Shown here one piece after another: positions 32,501-44,312 of a stretch of DNA of 64,000 nt. The position numbers and the translations under genes are program-made. The stretch is taken from the NCBI GenBank assembly GCA_036346405.1, contig CM070551.1, positions 56,934,488-56,998,487 of the forward strand, in the 5' to 3' direction. Positions within the stretch are counted from its first letter, which is position 1. Every line of letters starts with the position of its first letter. Source of the stretch: Phyllostachys edulis (lineage: Eukaryota > Streptophyta > Magnoliopsida > Poales > Poaceae). The notes below the pieces were generated by a model. It was given only the letters and a program-made list of their open reading frames with translations. It did not search any database and was not told the DNA's origin.

Positions 32501-32999
32501 CATATATATCAATCTCTTGTTATGTTTTGTTTTTTCTACTGTGCACCACTCATCTTACAAGTTGGAGTAGAAGGAAGTGGAAAACAACGCAAGAAGAAAG
32601 AATTTCTAAAAGACACGAGCTAGCATTCGATTTCGATAGAGTTATAACGGTTCATCTTCTTTATGACTTGTGCGCTTGTTTGTTTATTCAAATAGTTTTT
32701 TTACCCTTGCTTGGCCTGTCTAGACCTGACCTCAAGCCAAAAACACTTGGAATTCACAAGTTCTCACCGCCAAGAATGCTAATTATTGGGAAAAAAAATG
32801 AAATCTTCGAAAACTCTATATATACAATAAGTTACTAATTTGGGCCAAAGTAGAATTTGATCTATTCTGTCGGCAAGGCAAGAAGCATTGCTTCTTAACA
32901 AAGTAGTATTGAGTTCACCCAAAATATTAAGTTGATGAGAAAGTATAGACAATATATACTTAGACAGTAGGTCCTACGTACCAATAATTTTGTCTGTTG
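32501..32999. other. Unassigned DNA at the right end of the 16.1-kb insertion block
   Basis: A plus-strand open frame (32491-32838) has no known domain. The block ends next to TAGAAAT at 33000. Confidence 0.35.
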
Positions 33000-33304
33000 T
33001 AGAAATGTTATGTACGACCTCCGTGGTGCCATCACGGAGGAAGAGCCTTGCGGGCTGCGCGGTGTCATTTGCAGATGAGCTGGAATTCACGGTCCTTGAA
33101 ACAGCGATTTGGCCCGACGCCGAAGGGATACTCGAAGCCCACATCGCCGCAGCTCTTTTCGCAGGCCTCTAGCGTGGCGGCGGACGGGTGGCTCGCATTG
33201 CCGCCGGCCTCTTGGCTTCGTGGGACGGCGCCGGAAGCAAGCACCGTTGCAGCTGCAGTGAACGCAAGCAGGAGCAGAGAGAAAGCTGCAATGAAGAAGC
33301 TCAT
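33000..33304 (-). pseudogene. WAK-like receptor exon 1, first piece (signal peptide and GUB_WAK start)
   Basis: ATG at 33304 (minus) opens MSFFIAAFSLLLLAFTAAAT, a clear signal peptide with a cleavage-like Ala-rich end. CEKSCGDVGFEYPFGVG and REFQLIC follow, the start of the GUB_WAK cell-wall module. One extra A near 33066-33068 shifts the frame; past it the frame reads DTAQPARLFLRDGTTEVV, then HNIS. It stops at TAGAAAT (33000-33006, plus strand), which is repeated at 16889-16895 where the exon resumes. The native protein would be a plasma-membrane receptor kinase that senses pectin fragments. Confidence 0.85.
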
Positions 33305-33665
33305 CTCCACTAGCCCAAGAGTGTTTGTAGCGTCTATAACTTGAGTTATTTAGGATTAAGTATAAAACTAAGTTATTTTGGGAGAATATATATTCAGAAT
33401 CATCCTATGAACCCAACCTTACCAGTACGTCTGATCAAGTACTTGTGCTATGATCGAGCGGCTATGAATTGCGCGCATCGACACGTGGGGACTGAACTCA
33501 TGTGAGCTTTGCGTAGACGTGCACGCGAGAGTTCCAGATCGTTAGTACGACAGAACATGACCGGCTGCGGTCACTGTTCACGAAAGACCCACTAGCAACG
33601 GGACAACGGGAAACGCTGGCAAACTGGCAAACTATTGGACCGAAGTAGCCACTAGGCCGAATAGG
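33305..33665 (-). other. Upstream region of the WAK-like gene
   Basis: This should hold the old WAK promoter. I see only weak TATA-like sequence (TTTATACTTAA near 33357-33368 on the minus strand) about 55-65 bases before the ATG. The far end is the target site of the large MULE. Confidence 0.35.
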
Positions 33666-34010
33666 GATTTTTTTTTCCGTATTATTAACTTTTTGCACTG
33701 TATTTATAGGAATAGCCCTATTCAAAAAAAAATTTGGGCAAAAGATAGCCACACGCACGACCGCTATGTGGCAGCCCCTCTCCGGCCGCCACCTACCCCA
33801 TTGCCGCACGGCCGCCGTGCGGTAGTGCCCTACTGCTCGCCATGTGTCCCGGTTTAGGGTTAAGCCGAAATTAGGGTTTAGGTTTAGGTTTAAAATATAG
33901 CAACTTAGTTTAAAAAATTATGAAATTTTAGGTGAAGCCTCCCAATACAGTGTACTTGTTCGTGTAAATTTGCCATAAATTTGTTCGTTCAAGATTTTTC
34001 TCGCTATTTT
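33666..34010 (+). repeat. Left terminal inverted repeat of the large MULE
   Basis: It pairs with 41740-42104 as described for the element. The similarity fades near CAAGATTTTTCTCGC. Confidence 0.75.
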
Positions 34011-35032
34011 TTATAAGTGTACCGTTTTGGTGAGAACAAAAAAATCAACAGAAAACGTGCCATGTGTTGTGCAGACAAGCATCCCAATGAGGCCCTCCCT
34101 CCATTTACCTTTCTTTTCCACCGAAAGCAAGCAATCTTGTCATCTCGTCACCTCCATCAATTCGCTGTCTCCCGTGTCTAATCCTTGTCTGCCGCATGCA
34201 AATTAAAATTGATCACGCGTGAGGAAGGATTCCCTCCCAGCTATAAATTAGTGAGCGAACAAGCACAATTTCATTTCATAGTCGCTCTCTCGCTCACTCT
34301 TTTGCTCTGTCGATTATATTTTTTGGGACATTTTTACGTTATTGATCGCCGTTATTCGTAGGTAATTTGTATCTCCATCGTTTAATTCTTGAGGCCTCAT
34401 TAATTAGTTACAAAATAATTAGTCGTAATTTTATGGTGGATGCGTACTTAAGTAGTTGTAATTTTGCAGGCATTTACTTAGTTAAACGTTGTTAGTCCTA
34501 TGTAATTAGTGTTATAAGATTTTCGTAGGAAAATATTTTGGACTTTAGGAGTCCCATGTAATTGTCAGTACGTATGCTATCAATGTAATTAGCGTTCTGA
34601 GAGTTTCATACATTGTATATGTTGTAGGCTATCACTGCATGGACAAAGTAATTGATCTAAGACCGTGGGTAAAGGAACTTAAGAACACCTCCACTAATAC
34701 TGCTATACATGGATAATAAAGTTTGACCTTAAGAGTGTCTTTGTACTTTTGAGCAAGAAACATATCTGAGCACTAAGCGGAGCAATTTAATCTATGGTCA
34801 GCTAGCCATCAAATAAATTAATTAATGTACATTAATTTGTAGTGTTCATTTGGTCGCAATTTTTAATTTGCACTATTTTATCATCATTAAATAGCCGTAT
34901 TTAATTTTGTACCTACAAATTAGTGTACATTAATTTGTAGTGTTAGTTTTGCCGTAATATTTAATTTGCAGTATTTTATGGTCATTATCAATCTTCTCAC
35001 TAATATTCCGTCTATTTCATGTATTGCAAGCC

Positions 35033-35738
35033 ATGTCTCTACCGACGCTTCTAGAACACTTCTACGATGAGGACCATCGGTGCAAGCTGTGGATCGCTGG
35101 TGACACCGATGGCCCTTCGCCCCTGCTGCTTTGAGCAGGGAGGGATTCTTGGGAGCTAGACGATCGCTATGTCCCGATCTTCGGGGACACGAGCTTGTAG
35201 CCCCTTGCGAGACTCGTGTCTGTCGAACGTCGGTTCATCCTAGACGCCAGCCTGCTGTCGGCACTTTTCGACAGGTGGAGGCCTGAGACGCACACCTTCC
35301 ACTTTCGGTGGGGTGAGATGATGGTCACTATGCAGGACGTCTCGCTCTTGACCGGTCTCCCGATCCGGGGTGAGCCACTTGTCTGGGCCCTCCGTCGGCG
35401 CACTTGAAGGCTATGTTGGAGCAGCGGTTTAGCCAACCTCTCCCAGAGGGTGCACGTGGCATCCTCTGTACTTGGCTGAGGCAGTTTAGTGATTGCCCGT
35501 AGGGTGCACCTAACGAGGTCATTAGGACGCACCTCGTTGCTTACCTTCTTCAGCTCTTTGGTTGGGTCCTGTTTCCAACCACACATGATGATTTTTTTTC
35601 TACCCTAGCTATGTCCGCCTTGCCGAGTCATTGGTAGACGCGGAGGCTTGGCCGATGCCTCAGTATAGCTGGAGATCAGCCGTCCTTTGCGCCACATACC
35701 AGGGGTTATGTGACACTTTGCGACGTGGCACTGGTGGT
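35033..35738 (+). pseudogene. Plant mobile domain protein, N-terminal half (split by a solo LTR)
   Basis: ATG at 35033 starts MSLPTLLEHFYDEDHRCKL. Two stops follow (near 35134 and 35200). The conserved PMD core is then open: LLSALFDRWRPETHTFHF, WGEMMVTMQDVSLLTGLP and IRGEPLVWAL. The frame ends at 35407, but the reading in other frames continues to CDTLRRGTGG at 35738, where the solo LTR cuts in. PMD proteins are thought to be captured or used by transposons and by host silencing factors (MAIN, MAIL1). Function in this element is unknown. Confidence 0.75.
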
Positions 35739-36486
35739 ATCCCAAGTTATTAGACCCCAAATTTGGAACTTAGGATCTACTGTGTATATTTGTGCTATTC
35801 CTTGGATTAGTAGCTGGCACACAGTTACATTGTTGGTTCAAACACATATCACGAAAATGTAAAGCTATTGCATAAAATTAAACAAAGCGTAAATATACCT
35901 TACGGCTTTTGACTTGCAAAATGGCCGAACAGGCCAAATACTTTCAGAGAATCAGCAGCGGAAGTAAAATCAAAGTATAACGTGTGGATCCCTCACGATA
36001 TGCCCACTAGCAATCGAATGTGGGCTCACGCCCTAGTTCTTGGCCTTCTTAATCTTCAGTCTTGTCCAATGCTCGTATTTGTCCCTGTAGTCTTCTTTTG
36101 TTCTTACTGACTAAAAGAATGTAAATAGCGAGCATGAGTACACAACCGTACTCGCGAGCCAATACACAATGTAATTATTATAGATACAAGGCTAATCAAA
36201 GAAAAGGCTCATGGTTCTTTTATTTTGCACAAAGCCATTTTTTGAAATAGATTAAGTAATAGCAAATCCTGAGACTTAACATTTTTAACCAATACATGTT
36301 TTATAAATTGAGTTTTTGTTGTAAAGTACTAGTGGAGATTCCATCTCCTATACTATTGAGTGAGTACGTCCACTCAATGCTCAGGCTATCCCGTAATTAC
36401 CACTGGTACCCGACCAGGCTTTCTCAACTCTCTGGGTTACAGCCCCAACATTTCCAACTATTGGACTCCAACCCTCCCTTTTCATT

Positions 36487-36539
<53 letters not shown>

Positions 36540-39417
36540 AATGGTTTTATAAAAAGGAAAGCTATATCAAGCAAGTTCTCAGTACCGCTCTTGACTGTGA
36601 GTACAGCTATCCAGATAGTTTTCTTACTCTACAGAGTTTGTACACTTTACTCACAAGAGATAAATCAACTTATACTGCCCTGGCACACTTCCGTAGGTGT
36701 GTGGCTAATGTTGATTATCATAAGGCCTTTACAATGTCCCACCTCATTGCAACTTCGCACCGCTAGGTATCACCTACTTCGTGCTCTCCCCGTACCATCC
36801 CGGAGGTCTCCCTTTAGCGACGTGCGGTTACCGCGGCTTCGTTCTCCCCCGTCTATCCACCCGCATCTACCAACGTTGAAGCCACGCCAAGGCGAAACAA
36901 ATTAGTCAGCCAGGTCTTAAGTGTTACAGACTTGTGGTTGCACTGTTTTACATGAGAGGTCATTACCAGATTCGATCCTTAATTGACTTGAGAGGTACAT
37001 CCACATACCAACTCTCTCTCGTGCCCCCGGCACCAGCCACTCTTTCCAGCCGCCCAAGTTGAAATCTGTTTTTCAGGTTTTCTCTTGTTTTCAAAATAAC
37101 CTTTAATCCAACATACCAGCTAGGCTCCTAGCCTCGACTACCCAATTTCATTTGCAAAGTGTTGATTGATGTCGGGCAACTTATACCCGAATGACAATGT
37201 ATCTAAGCAAGGCTAAGCATGACACTTAGATACAGACTTATTAACTAGTATATTAACCATTAATTCTACGGTGTCAAGGATAATGTCTAAGTTCAAGGAT
37301 TGGAAGTTTATACACAATCATTGTTAAGGCATTAACTATGAGCTAGACCAATATATTTGTATAAAACATAGCAATGCAATTTCATAATTTAAAACAATAT
37401 AATTGCAAGAATTAGATGCAATATGATCAAAGTATTGACTCGCCTTGCTCAATATTCTAATAACCCTGATCCTATTCTGGCTCAAGGTTCTAATAATTAT
37501 CCCACTCAATATGCTGATAATCACCCTGTTCAATGCTCGGACAATCTGATTCCAGTCTTGTTCTTGTTGGGATTGTTGTCCCATCACAACGTCAGAGTCT
37601 AACTACAAGAGCGTCCGAAAATAACCAAATAAAATCCAATAAATCCAAAGACATTCAAATCAAAGACAATACTTCTAATTAAAGTAAACGCATCTAACGG
37701 TACTTTGAAAGACGGATTACTTCGGATGAGACCAAATCATACTCAACTGGAGTTGATGGACAAAATACTTCAGATGAAGTATAACCAAGGAGTTGATGAA
37801 GGAAATACTACAGACAAGATATATCCAAAGGAGCTAATGAAGGATATACTTCAGACCAAAGTATAACTAAAGAAGCTGATGAAAGAAATACTACAGATAA
37901 AAGTAGATGAATCCAACGGAGAGAGAATGCTAGACAAATCCAACGGAGAGAGAATGCCCGCAGGAACATTCCTCAATGGTTAACTAGATGGGAGAGATTA
38001 CCTGGTTAGGTATGACTCTCAGATCTGCTTTCGGATCATGAATCGTCCGCTTACTGGGGACGGATATTGATGGATAATAGCCGGAGCATAGGCGATGTTA
38101 TTTTCCTAACAGGCCACCTAGTACTCACAAGCACTCCCTCCAAGCATTCTACGAATACATTCACGATGATCATATAGTCAAAATCAATCCTCTTATATGC
38201 TCTCATGATCGTTTTAGTTTCTAATTGTCATTAAGACTTAATTATAGGTGAAGTGCAATCGTCATATTATTGTCCTGGTTGAAATTGATCTTAGTCCGGG
38301 ACTGGTCATGAAGGTGGAGGGAGGCCGAGGCGGCTTGTCGGCGGGAGCCGGTGGCGGCACGGCGGGTTCACCGTGGGGGCGCTGCTCGGCACAGAGAGAC
38401 GGGCCATCGACAGTCGGTGATGCACGAGACGGTTGAGGGGGTGCTTGAGGCCGCGGCAATTGAAGCGGAGTTCACCGAAGTGGTTGTGGCGGCGGAAGGG
38501 AGACTTTTGGTCGGAATCAGTGAAGACGACCGGCGCGGCGTGCTCCACATGAGTGGTCCTCCAATTGATTGGGGGGGAATGCCTAGGGGTCATGGGGACG
38601 CGCTTGGCCGTGGAATAATCTCGCCGGTGTGGCCGGAATGGTGAAGGGATGCGGCGCGACCATGGCTCTCGGCCGATGCTGGAGCTCGCACAATGCTTCA
38701 TTGGCTGTGGCTTGTGTGCTTGTGGCCTGGCAGCGTGGCGATGGTGAGCGACAGCATGCGGCTTCATGCCCGCGACCTGGCACTCGGGTGGCAGAGTGTT
38801 GTCGCCGAGGGAGAGAAGGGCGGCATGGGCGTGGCTTGGCTGATGCGCGCCCAGGAGGAGAGAAGGTGGGCAAGGGAAAGAGAAGGGGGGACCAGACCGC
38901 TCAATCAGGCTAGACCAGGGGGAAATGGGGTTGGGTTGAACCTGCTGAGTCTGGTGGAGCCCGATGAATAGTAGTTTAGCCCAAGGAACAGTAATACAAG
39001 TGAGGAAGAAATGAGATATGGGGGAAAAATAAACAAGATGTGATGGATCAATTTCTGAAGCAAGATTTCACTTGGACTTTTATTCTAAATAATATTTTCA
39101 GAAGATTCACTAGCATAAGGAATATTAGTGAGATTTACTTTTATAATATTGTCTATTTAGGGTTTCGATTATTAGAATTTTATACTCTGAGAAATATTTC
39201 AAAGGCAATGCTCTTACAATTTAGGTTTCTAGGGTTCCCATGTTTAGGGTTTATGCTCCTAGGGTTTTTATGCCTTACACCACCTATGCCGATAAAGGAG
39301 AGAATGCCACTCAAATAATTCTAAAAAATACAGGCCAGCAAAACGACAACGGACAATTATACAAAAAGTTTTAAAAATATCATATTATTGCATTTAGCTG
39401 TTTTTGGGATGTTACAC
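35739..39417 (-). mobile_element. 3.7-kb solo LTR inside the PMD gene
   Basis: On the minus strand it starts TGTAACATCCC at 39417 and ends near 35739 (GGGATACCA). The small palindrome GAGTACGGTTGTGTACTC is at about 36140-36157, 400 bases before the 3' end, just as in the two other long LTRs of the window. The PMD reading stops at GTGG on one side and restarts with QLDRLLHAP on the other. I could not find a clean TSD, so the left edge may be off by several bases. It contains a CA microsatellite. No pol is seen. Confidence 0.65.
36488..36538. repeat. (CA)n microsatellite
   Basis: An uninterrupted run of about 25 CA units, within the solo LTR. Confidence 0.98.
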
Positions 39418-40345
39418 CAGCTTGACCGTCTACTACATGCTCCTGCAACTGTGGAGTTGGGAGTACTTCCCGGTTGGGCAGCCGTCCATCAAGAGAGCGG
39501 TGCACTCGTACGCCCCCCTATCGACATGATAGACGGGCCCACCATGGGTTTTCAGTGGACTGCTGGCCGTCTGCGTTGGGCCAAGGATAGACCAGCGAGG
39601 TGCTACTCGTTGTATCATAACAAGTTCGAGTCCTTGCACGAGAGCGACATCATCTAGTGTCCATGGTATCTAGATTTCGTGCGCATGGTAGCGCCACACG
39701 GGCTGTCCGTGCAATGCACCCAGGACATCGGGTTATGGATGACAGACTGCCACCTGGTGTTCGCATATATGGTTGAGCCTTACGTGCCACAGCTTGTAAT
39801 GCGACAGTTTGGTGCATACTAGGTTGTGCCTCCCCGGATGGCAGGCTCCTACAGCAAGCCGTACACCTGTGAGTCAAACTTCATCTGAGTAATGTTTACA
39901 GTTCTTACGTCTTCTTTTCTAACATCAATCCTTCCGAAAATGCAGGCAATCGAGGGTGGGTGGGCATATTCAGGACTGGCGCACGGTCGAGCAGGAGTGG
40001 ACTATGACATGGACTGAGTGGGCGCACTTGGATATCTTGCGTGAGCGGCGTCTGTATGACCCTGAGACGTATGGTGCGTACCTGCAGTGGTACATGCCAC
40101 GGACGCACGCAAGACTCACCATTCCTCCACCGGAGCGCCTGGAGCTGGTGACAGTGGAGACGCACAAGGAGAGCCTCCGTCGCGCGTATGATCGTCATAG
40201 CGCTTTGCGACATGATGACACCGTAAGATACTTACAACCTCTGATCGTTTCATTGACGATATTTGTTCTCTTCGTTAATGAACCTGTTATGTATGTCATT
40301 ACAGTTGGAGCAGGCGCAGCGCATCCATAGCACATTGGAGTCTGC
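39418..40345 (+). pseudogene. Plant mobile domain protein, C-terminal half
   Basis: The first exon reads QLDRLLHAPATVELGVLPGW, a long variable part, then DCHLVFAYMVEPYVPQLVMR and QFGAYQVVPP (to about 39870), the end of the PMD fold. An intron with acceptor ATGCAG at 39944 leads to RVGGHIQDWRTVEQEW and AYLQWYMPRTHARLTIPPPE, ending at the donor ACC|GTAAGA (40223). A further exon (LEQAQRIHSTLESAIRN) starts at about 40308. There is one TAG near 39657. The words are typical of the PMD family in grass MULEs. Confidence 0.7.
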
Positions 40346-41739
40346 CATCCGCAACCCAAACACAACACTAGTGGGATATAAAAAATTTTGAATTACATCT
40401 CGGCGAAGACGAAGAAGATAATAAAGAACTTGAGCTACAGTCGTTCAACGGACGACGTCTTGCGCATCGGGCACCAAGTTGGGGGGGGGGGCGTGCTCAC
40501 CCACTAGGTCATCACGACCTAGTGAGTCTGCCCGGCATCTTAGTGTTCCCCGTCTGTCATCCGTGGGCCAGGTCGACGGGGAGGTAAGTTATGTACAAAT
40601 CTACATTCTTTTTTTCGGTTATGCCTTACGTTCCAGTAACATCATACTGTTCTCCCGCCGCAAGTCTGTCGGGATGAATCACTTCTACTGTCTATGTTCG
40701 GTACACAGACTAGCGCTCCCCGTCGGTCATCTGCACTACGCAACCGGGAGGTATGAGATTATCAATTTACATCCATAGTGTTTATTGATTTGTACTAACA
40801 TCGTTCCATCTTGTAGCCTTCAGTTGACCGGGGTGATGGCCAATTCACGTCGACTGATGACGACGATACGGGTCTCCCAGCTCCTACCAGGGAGCAGTAC
40901 ACGTTAGGGTATGGAGCATGGTAGCTAGGGTTTGGAGCATACGCAAGGTAGAGCTCCTCCGGGTTCGCTGTCCCACCGTACGTTCAAGACCAGAACTCCT
41001 CCGGGTTGGCTGGCACCCCGTATCTCTAAGGTTAGAGCTCATTCGCACAACTGGAGTTGCAGGCATCGTACCCCGGGAGTGATTTTTTTGAGTCTGTCGC
41101 TCATGATTTCTTCGGAGGTGGCCCCCAGGTTAGCATGCCACATTAGGACGACATGTCCGCCTACCAGACTCTGTTGGGCCAGAGTCAGCCTACAGGTCCA
41201 CCCCAGCCCACTCAGTGGTCTTCGTACCCCTCCGATCCTACACGCACTCTCCGGACTAGCTCACCTATCCCACCGGACATGCTAGACTCAAAACATCCAG
41301 GCACACGCGGAGGCAGCCGCAACGACCAAAGGGTAGTGGCTCAGATGATGAGTGAGCCATATCGTATGTGTTATGCGATTCTGTTTTTGTATATTTGTAT
41401 TCACATTTTGTTTTGCTATGTTTGTAAACGTATTTTGGCTGTTATGTGTGTACTCCTGCGCCATATTGTATATCGACATCTTCAATGGAGTTGCAATGCA
41501 GTTTTTTTTTCCATACATTCAAAGTCACATGAAATCATAAAACCCTAATTTCTGAAACGTAAAATCCAAATTTTTGCGACTTAAATCCTAAATTTCTGAC
41601 ACAATTCTAGAACATATATAAAATTGTCGAAACATTACACAATCAAGTCCACTACTTAAGGAGCCTTGAAAAATCATATTTTTTTGGAGCTTATTTTTTA
41701 CATTTACAAATTCATACAAACAATACAGGTTTATGAAAT
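40346..41739 (+). other. MULE tail with possible last exons of the PMD gene
   Basis: Repeated acceptor-like sites (TTGTAG at 40816, TACAG before 40708) and short open pieces suggest further low-complexity exons, as PMD MULE genes often end in variable Ser/Pro/Gln-rich tails. I cannot fix exon limits. A short inverted repeat ACTAGGTC/GACCTAGT lies at 40504-40523. Confidence 0.35.
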
Positions 41740-42104
41740 TGCGAGAAAAATTCTGAACGAATAAAATTATGAAAAATTTACACAAGCAAGTACACTATGT
41801 CGGGAGGCTCCACATAAACTTTCATAATTTTTTGAACTAATTTGCTATATTTTAAAATTCCTACCAACAGCGTCGAAACCCTAATCGTCTTAAACCCTAA
41901 CCAAACCCTAATCCCGGACACGTTACATGTGGCAGCCGGTGGGGCATCACCGCACGACGGCCGTGCGGCAAGGGGCAGGTGGCGGCCGGGGAGGGGCTAA
42001 CGCATGCTAGCCGTTTGACGTGCTGCTATTTTTGCAAAACAAATTCCAGAGATGGCTATTCCTGTAAATACGGTGCGAAAAGTTGCTAATACGGCAAAAA
42101 AATC
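41740..42104 (-). repeat. Right terminal inverted repeat of the large MULE
   Basis: Inverse of 33666-34010, with many substitutions and small gaps. Confidence 0.75.
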
Positions 42105-42113
42105 TTGAATAGG

Positions 42114-42761
42114 AGCCCATTTTTTCCATTTACTAACTTTCTTTTCACTTCAATGGCCATGCAAAGTTATGAAGATCAAGATCTCAAAATTACAGCGAAA
42201 GACTTGAGTGAAACCAAGAAAACCAACTTCAATGCCCCTTAGCCGGTTTGACCACCAGCTGGTCTAACCGCTTCTGGAGACTGGTTTGACTGCTCCCCCT
42301 ACTGACAGAAAAACAACACGACGATGGATCCACAAAATGACATAACTTTTGATCTAGAGATCCAAATCACTTAAGGTTTCAGACATAGCTCAACAAGAAG
42401 ATTAGGAACCTATTGCAATCAAAGATCAAGATGATCATAGCCAATGTTCTATAAATTTCTTGATTGAGGGCAAGAATGCACAAAACCAGGGGAAAACCTA
42501 AACTTGATCTAAATCCTTGCTCATTGATGAAAGATGGTTAAGAAGACCTTAGACCAGATCTCACAAATCCTATTAACCTAGATCATAGTAAGAGACCAAG
42601 GCAAAACCCCTAGAATACAAGAACCTCAAACTAAGAAAAGAGATAGAGAGCAAGAACAAGAGAGAACTCACTTTGCACAAATTGATTGGATTGATATTAA
42701 TGGATTGAAGGTTTACATCCACTCCACCGTGGAGGACAAAAGCTCACTCATGAGCACTCAA
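42114..42761 (-). mobile_element. Degenerate LTR-retrotransposon DNA, left part
   Basis: Non-coding, with GGTCTAACC/CCGGTTTGACC words near 42240-42300 and purine-rich stretches on the plus strand. The same word type returns at 45040-45180, after the Angela-like LTR, so both sides probably belong to one older element. Domains are not visible. Confidence 0.35.
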
Positions 42762-44312
42762 TGAAGGGATACGGGTAGGCTAAACTAGCTAGTAATTTCA
42801 AAAATTATACCATGTAAACCAGGAAGCCATGCAAGCAAGAGATTATAAATCATTACCACTAGATGCGTAGTGCAACGGAAGAAGAGTTGGAGCAGCCTGG
42901 TCCAACGTTGTGCGCATCGATATAGTGGTTGTAATCGATCGTCCAACATCCTCGGTACCGATCGTCCCCTCCAGCAACCTATGACGTTCCTTGCGTAGGT
43001 CGTGGATCATCCTCGATCAGCGTAGTAGCAACTACAGCAGTGCCTCTACGGTATCCACACATCCAGGGGTGGAACGTCGTATGCCGATGTGCTAGCACCA
43101 ATGCACATGGTAAGACCTTTGAGAATATGGTGGCTAGGGATTAGATTGAGCAACTGTTGTTCGTCCCAACAGCCCCATGCATCCCCTTATAAAGAGCTCA
43201 TAACAAATCCTATCCGAACTCGTTTGTTCCAACCCGTTAAGTGTGTGACCCTATAGGTTTATGCGCAATCGGTTGTGACTCAAAAACTCCTTTCTGACAA
43301 CGAGTCGTTAGTGGTTCCTAACAGTACATAACGATTCCTGAACACACATGAATACTATATCGGACGAACCTTACGCAATATGATCTTGCAACCAGGTCCT
43401 ATCACTTACGACCAGCTTGTATCTCCATACGAACAGTTGATTTTTAGTTACGACCAATTCGTAACTCCTTACGATCAGTTAGTGATCATGTCTAACCAGT
43501 TTACGACTAGTCCGTATCTCCATGCAACCAGTTCGTATCTGGTCGAACTGAACAACCTACTTGCGTATTCTTTCTTTGCCTTATGATAGCTGATTGAACT
43601 CCAGGTGAGATATTTTGTCATCTATGGACTGTTCAATACTTTCTCGATCAAGTGATAGATAACTTCATATGGTCGACTCTTCGACCACTAGTGGCACGAT
43701 CATGTACTTTCTTTATCCGACCACATCGAGAGCCCCAAAGATATCTCTCCCATTATGTTAGGAGGGGCAAATCTCATATCCGACCAGTCACATCCCTCCG
43801 CATGTTTCATAGCATACCTGAGAGCTACCTTTATAACTACCCAGTTGCGAAGTAGCGTTTGATAGCCCCTAAGTGTACTATTACACATGTAGGAAACTAT
43901 GCTAATATCAGGTCTAAGGATTATACATCATCATTGCTTGAGACCAACCGATGACACAAAATCATAACAATCTCAATAATGTCTCGAGGTGGGTCAATCC
44001 AACACCATGTTCTCTAACATGTGTTCACATTATTGATTTGATATTCCCATATCCATGACCGGTGAAACATGATCATCAATCAATACATGTGTTGGTCGAT
44101 AAGTCACTGGTGTTTTTACTAGTGACATCCGACCAGAGATACATTTAGAATGATATCATATAAGTTAAAGGGCTTCACCAATAAGTCACATACTTGTTAA
44201 TCTTTATAAATGATAATTCATCTAAGGAACATAATAACATTTATTCTATAACTTATAAACATAGACGTGATACAATCATCTCTATGATTGTCTCTAGGAC
44301 ATATCACCAACA
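42762..44312 (-). mobile_element. Angela/BARE-like copia solo LTR (1.55 kb)
   Basis: On the minus strand it starts TGTTGGTGATATGTCCTAG, close to the well-known Angela/BARE start, and ends CCCGTATCCCTTCA. Flanks are CTCAA (42757-42761) and ATCAA (44313-44317), a 5-bp TSD with one change. No coding sequence or second LTR is seen. The length fits this clade. Confidence 0.7.

Larger units (their letters stand above)
33666..42104 (+). mobile_element. 8.4-kb Mutator-like element carrying a plant mobile domain gene
   Basis: Both ends begin with G/C then a T run and CCGTATTA, and the inverted similarity continues for about 350 bases (33666-34010 and 41740-42104). It includes GGCCGCCACCT and GCACGGCCG blocks and a TTAGGGTTT-rich stretch. 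The flanks CCGAATAGG (33657-33665) and TTGAATAGG (42105-42113) make a 9-bp TSD with two changes. Inside, on the plus strand, is a PMD gene of several exons, interrupted by a 3.7-kb solo LTR. Without that LTR the element is about 4.8 kb. No MuDR transposase is recognised. Confidence 0.75.

Noticed and set aside
36296..36905. Open frames of 156 and 181 codons around the CA run
   Set aside because: They are produced by the (CA)n microsatellite, which reads as His-Thr repeats in any frame.
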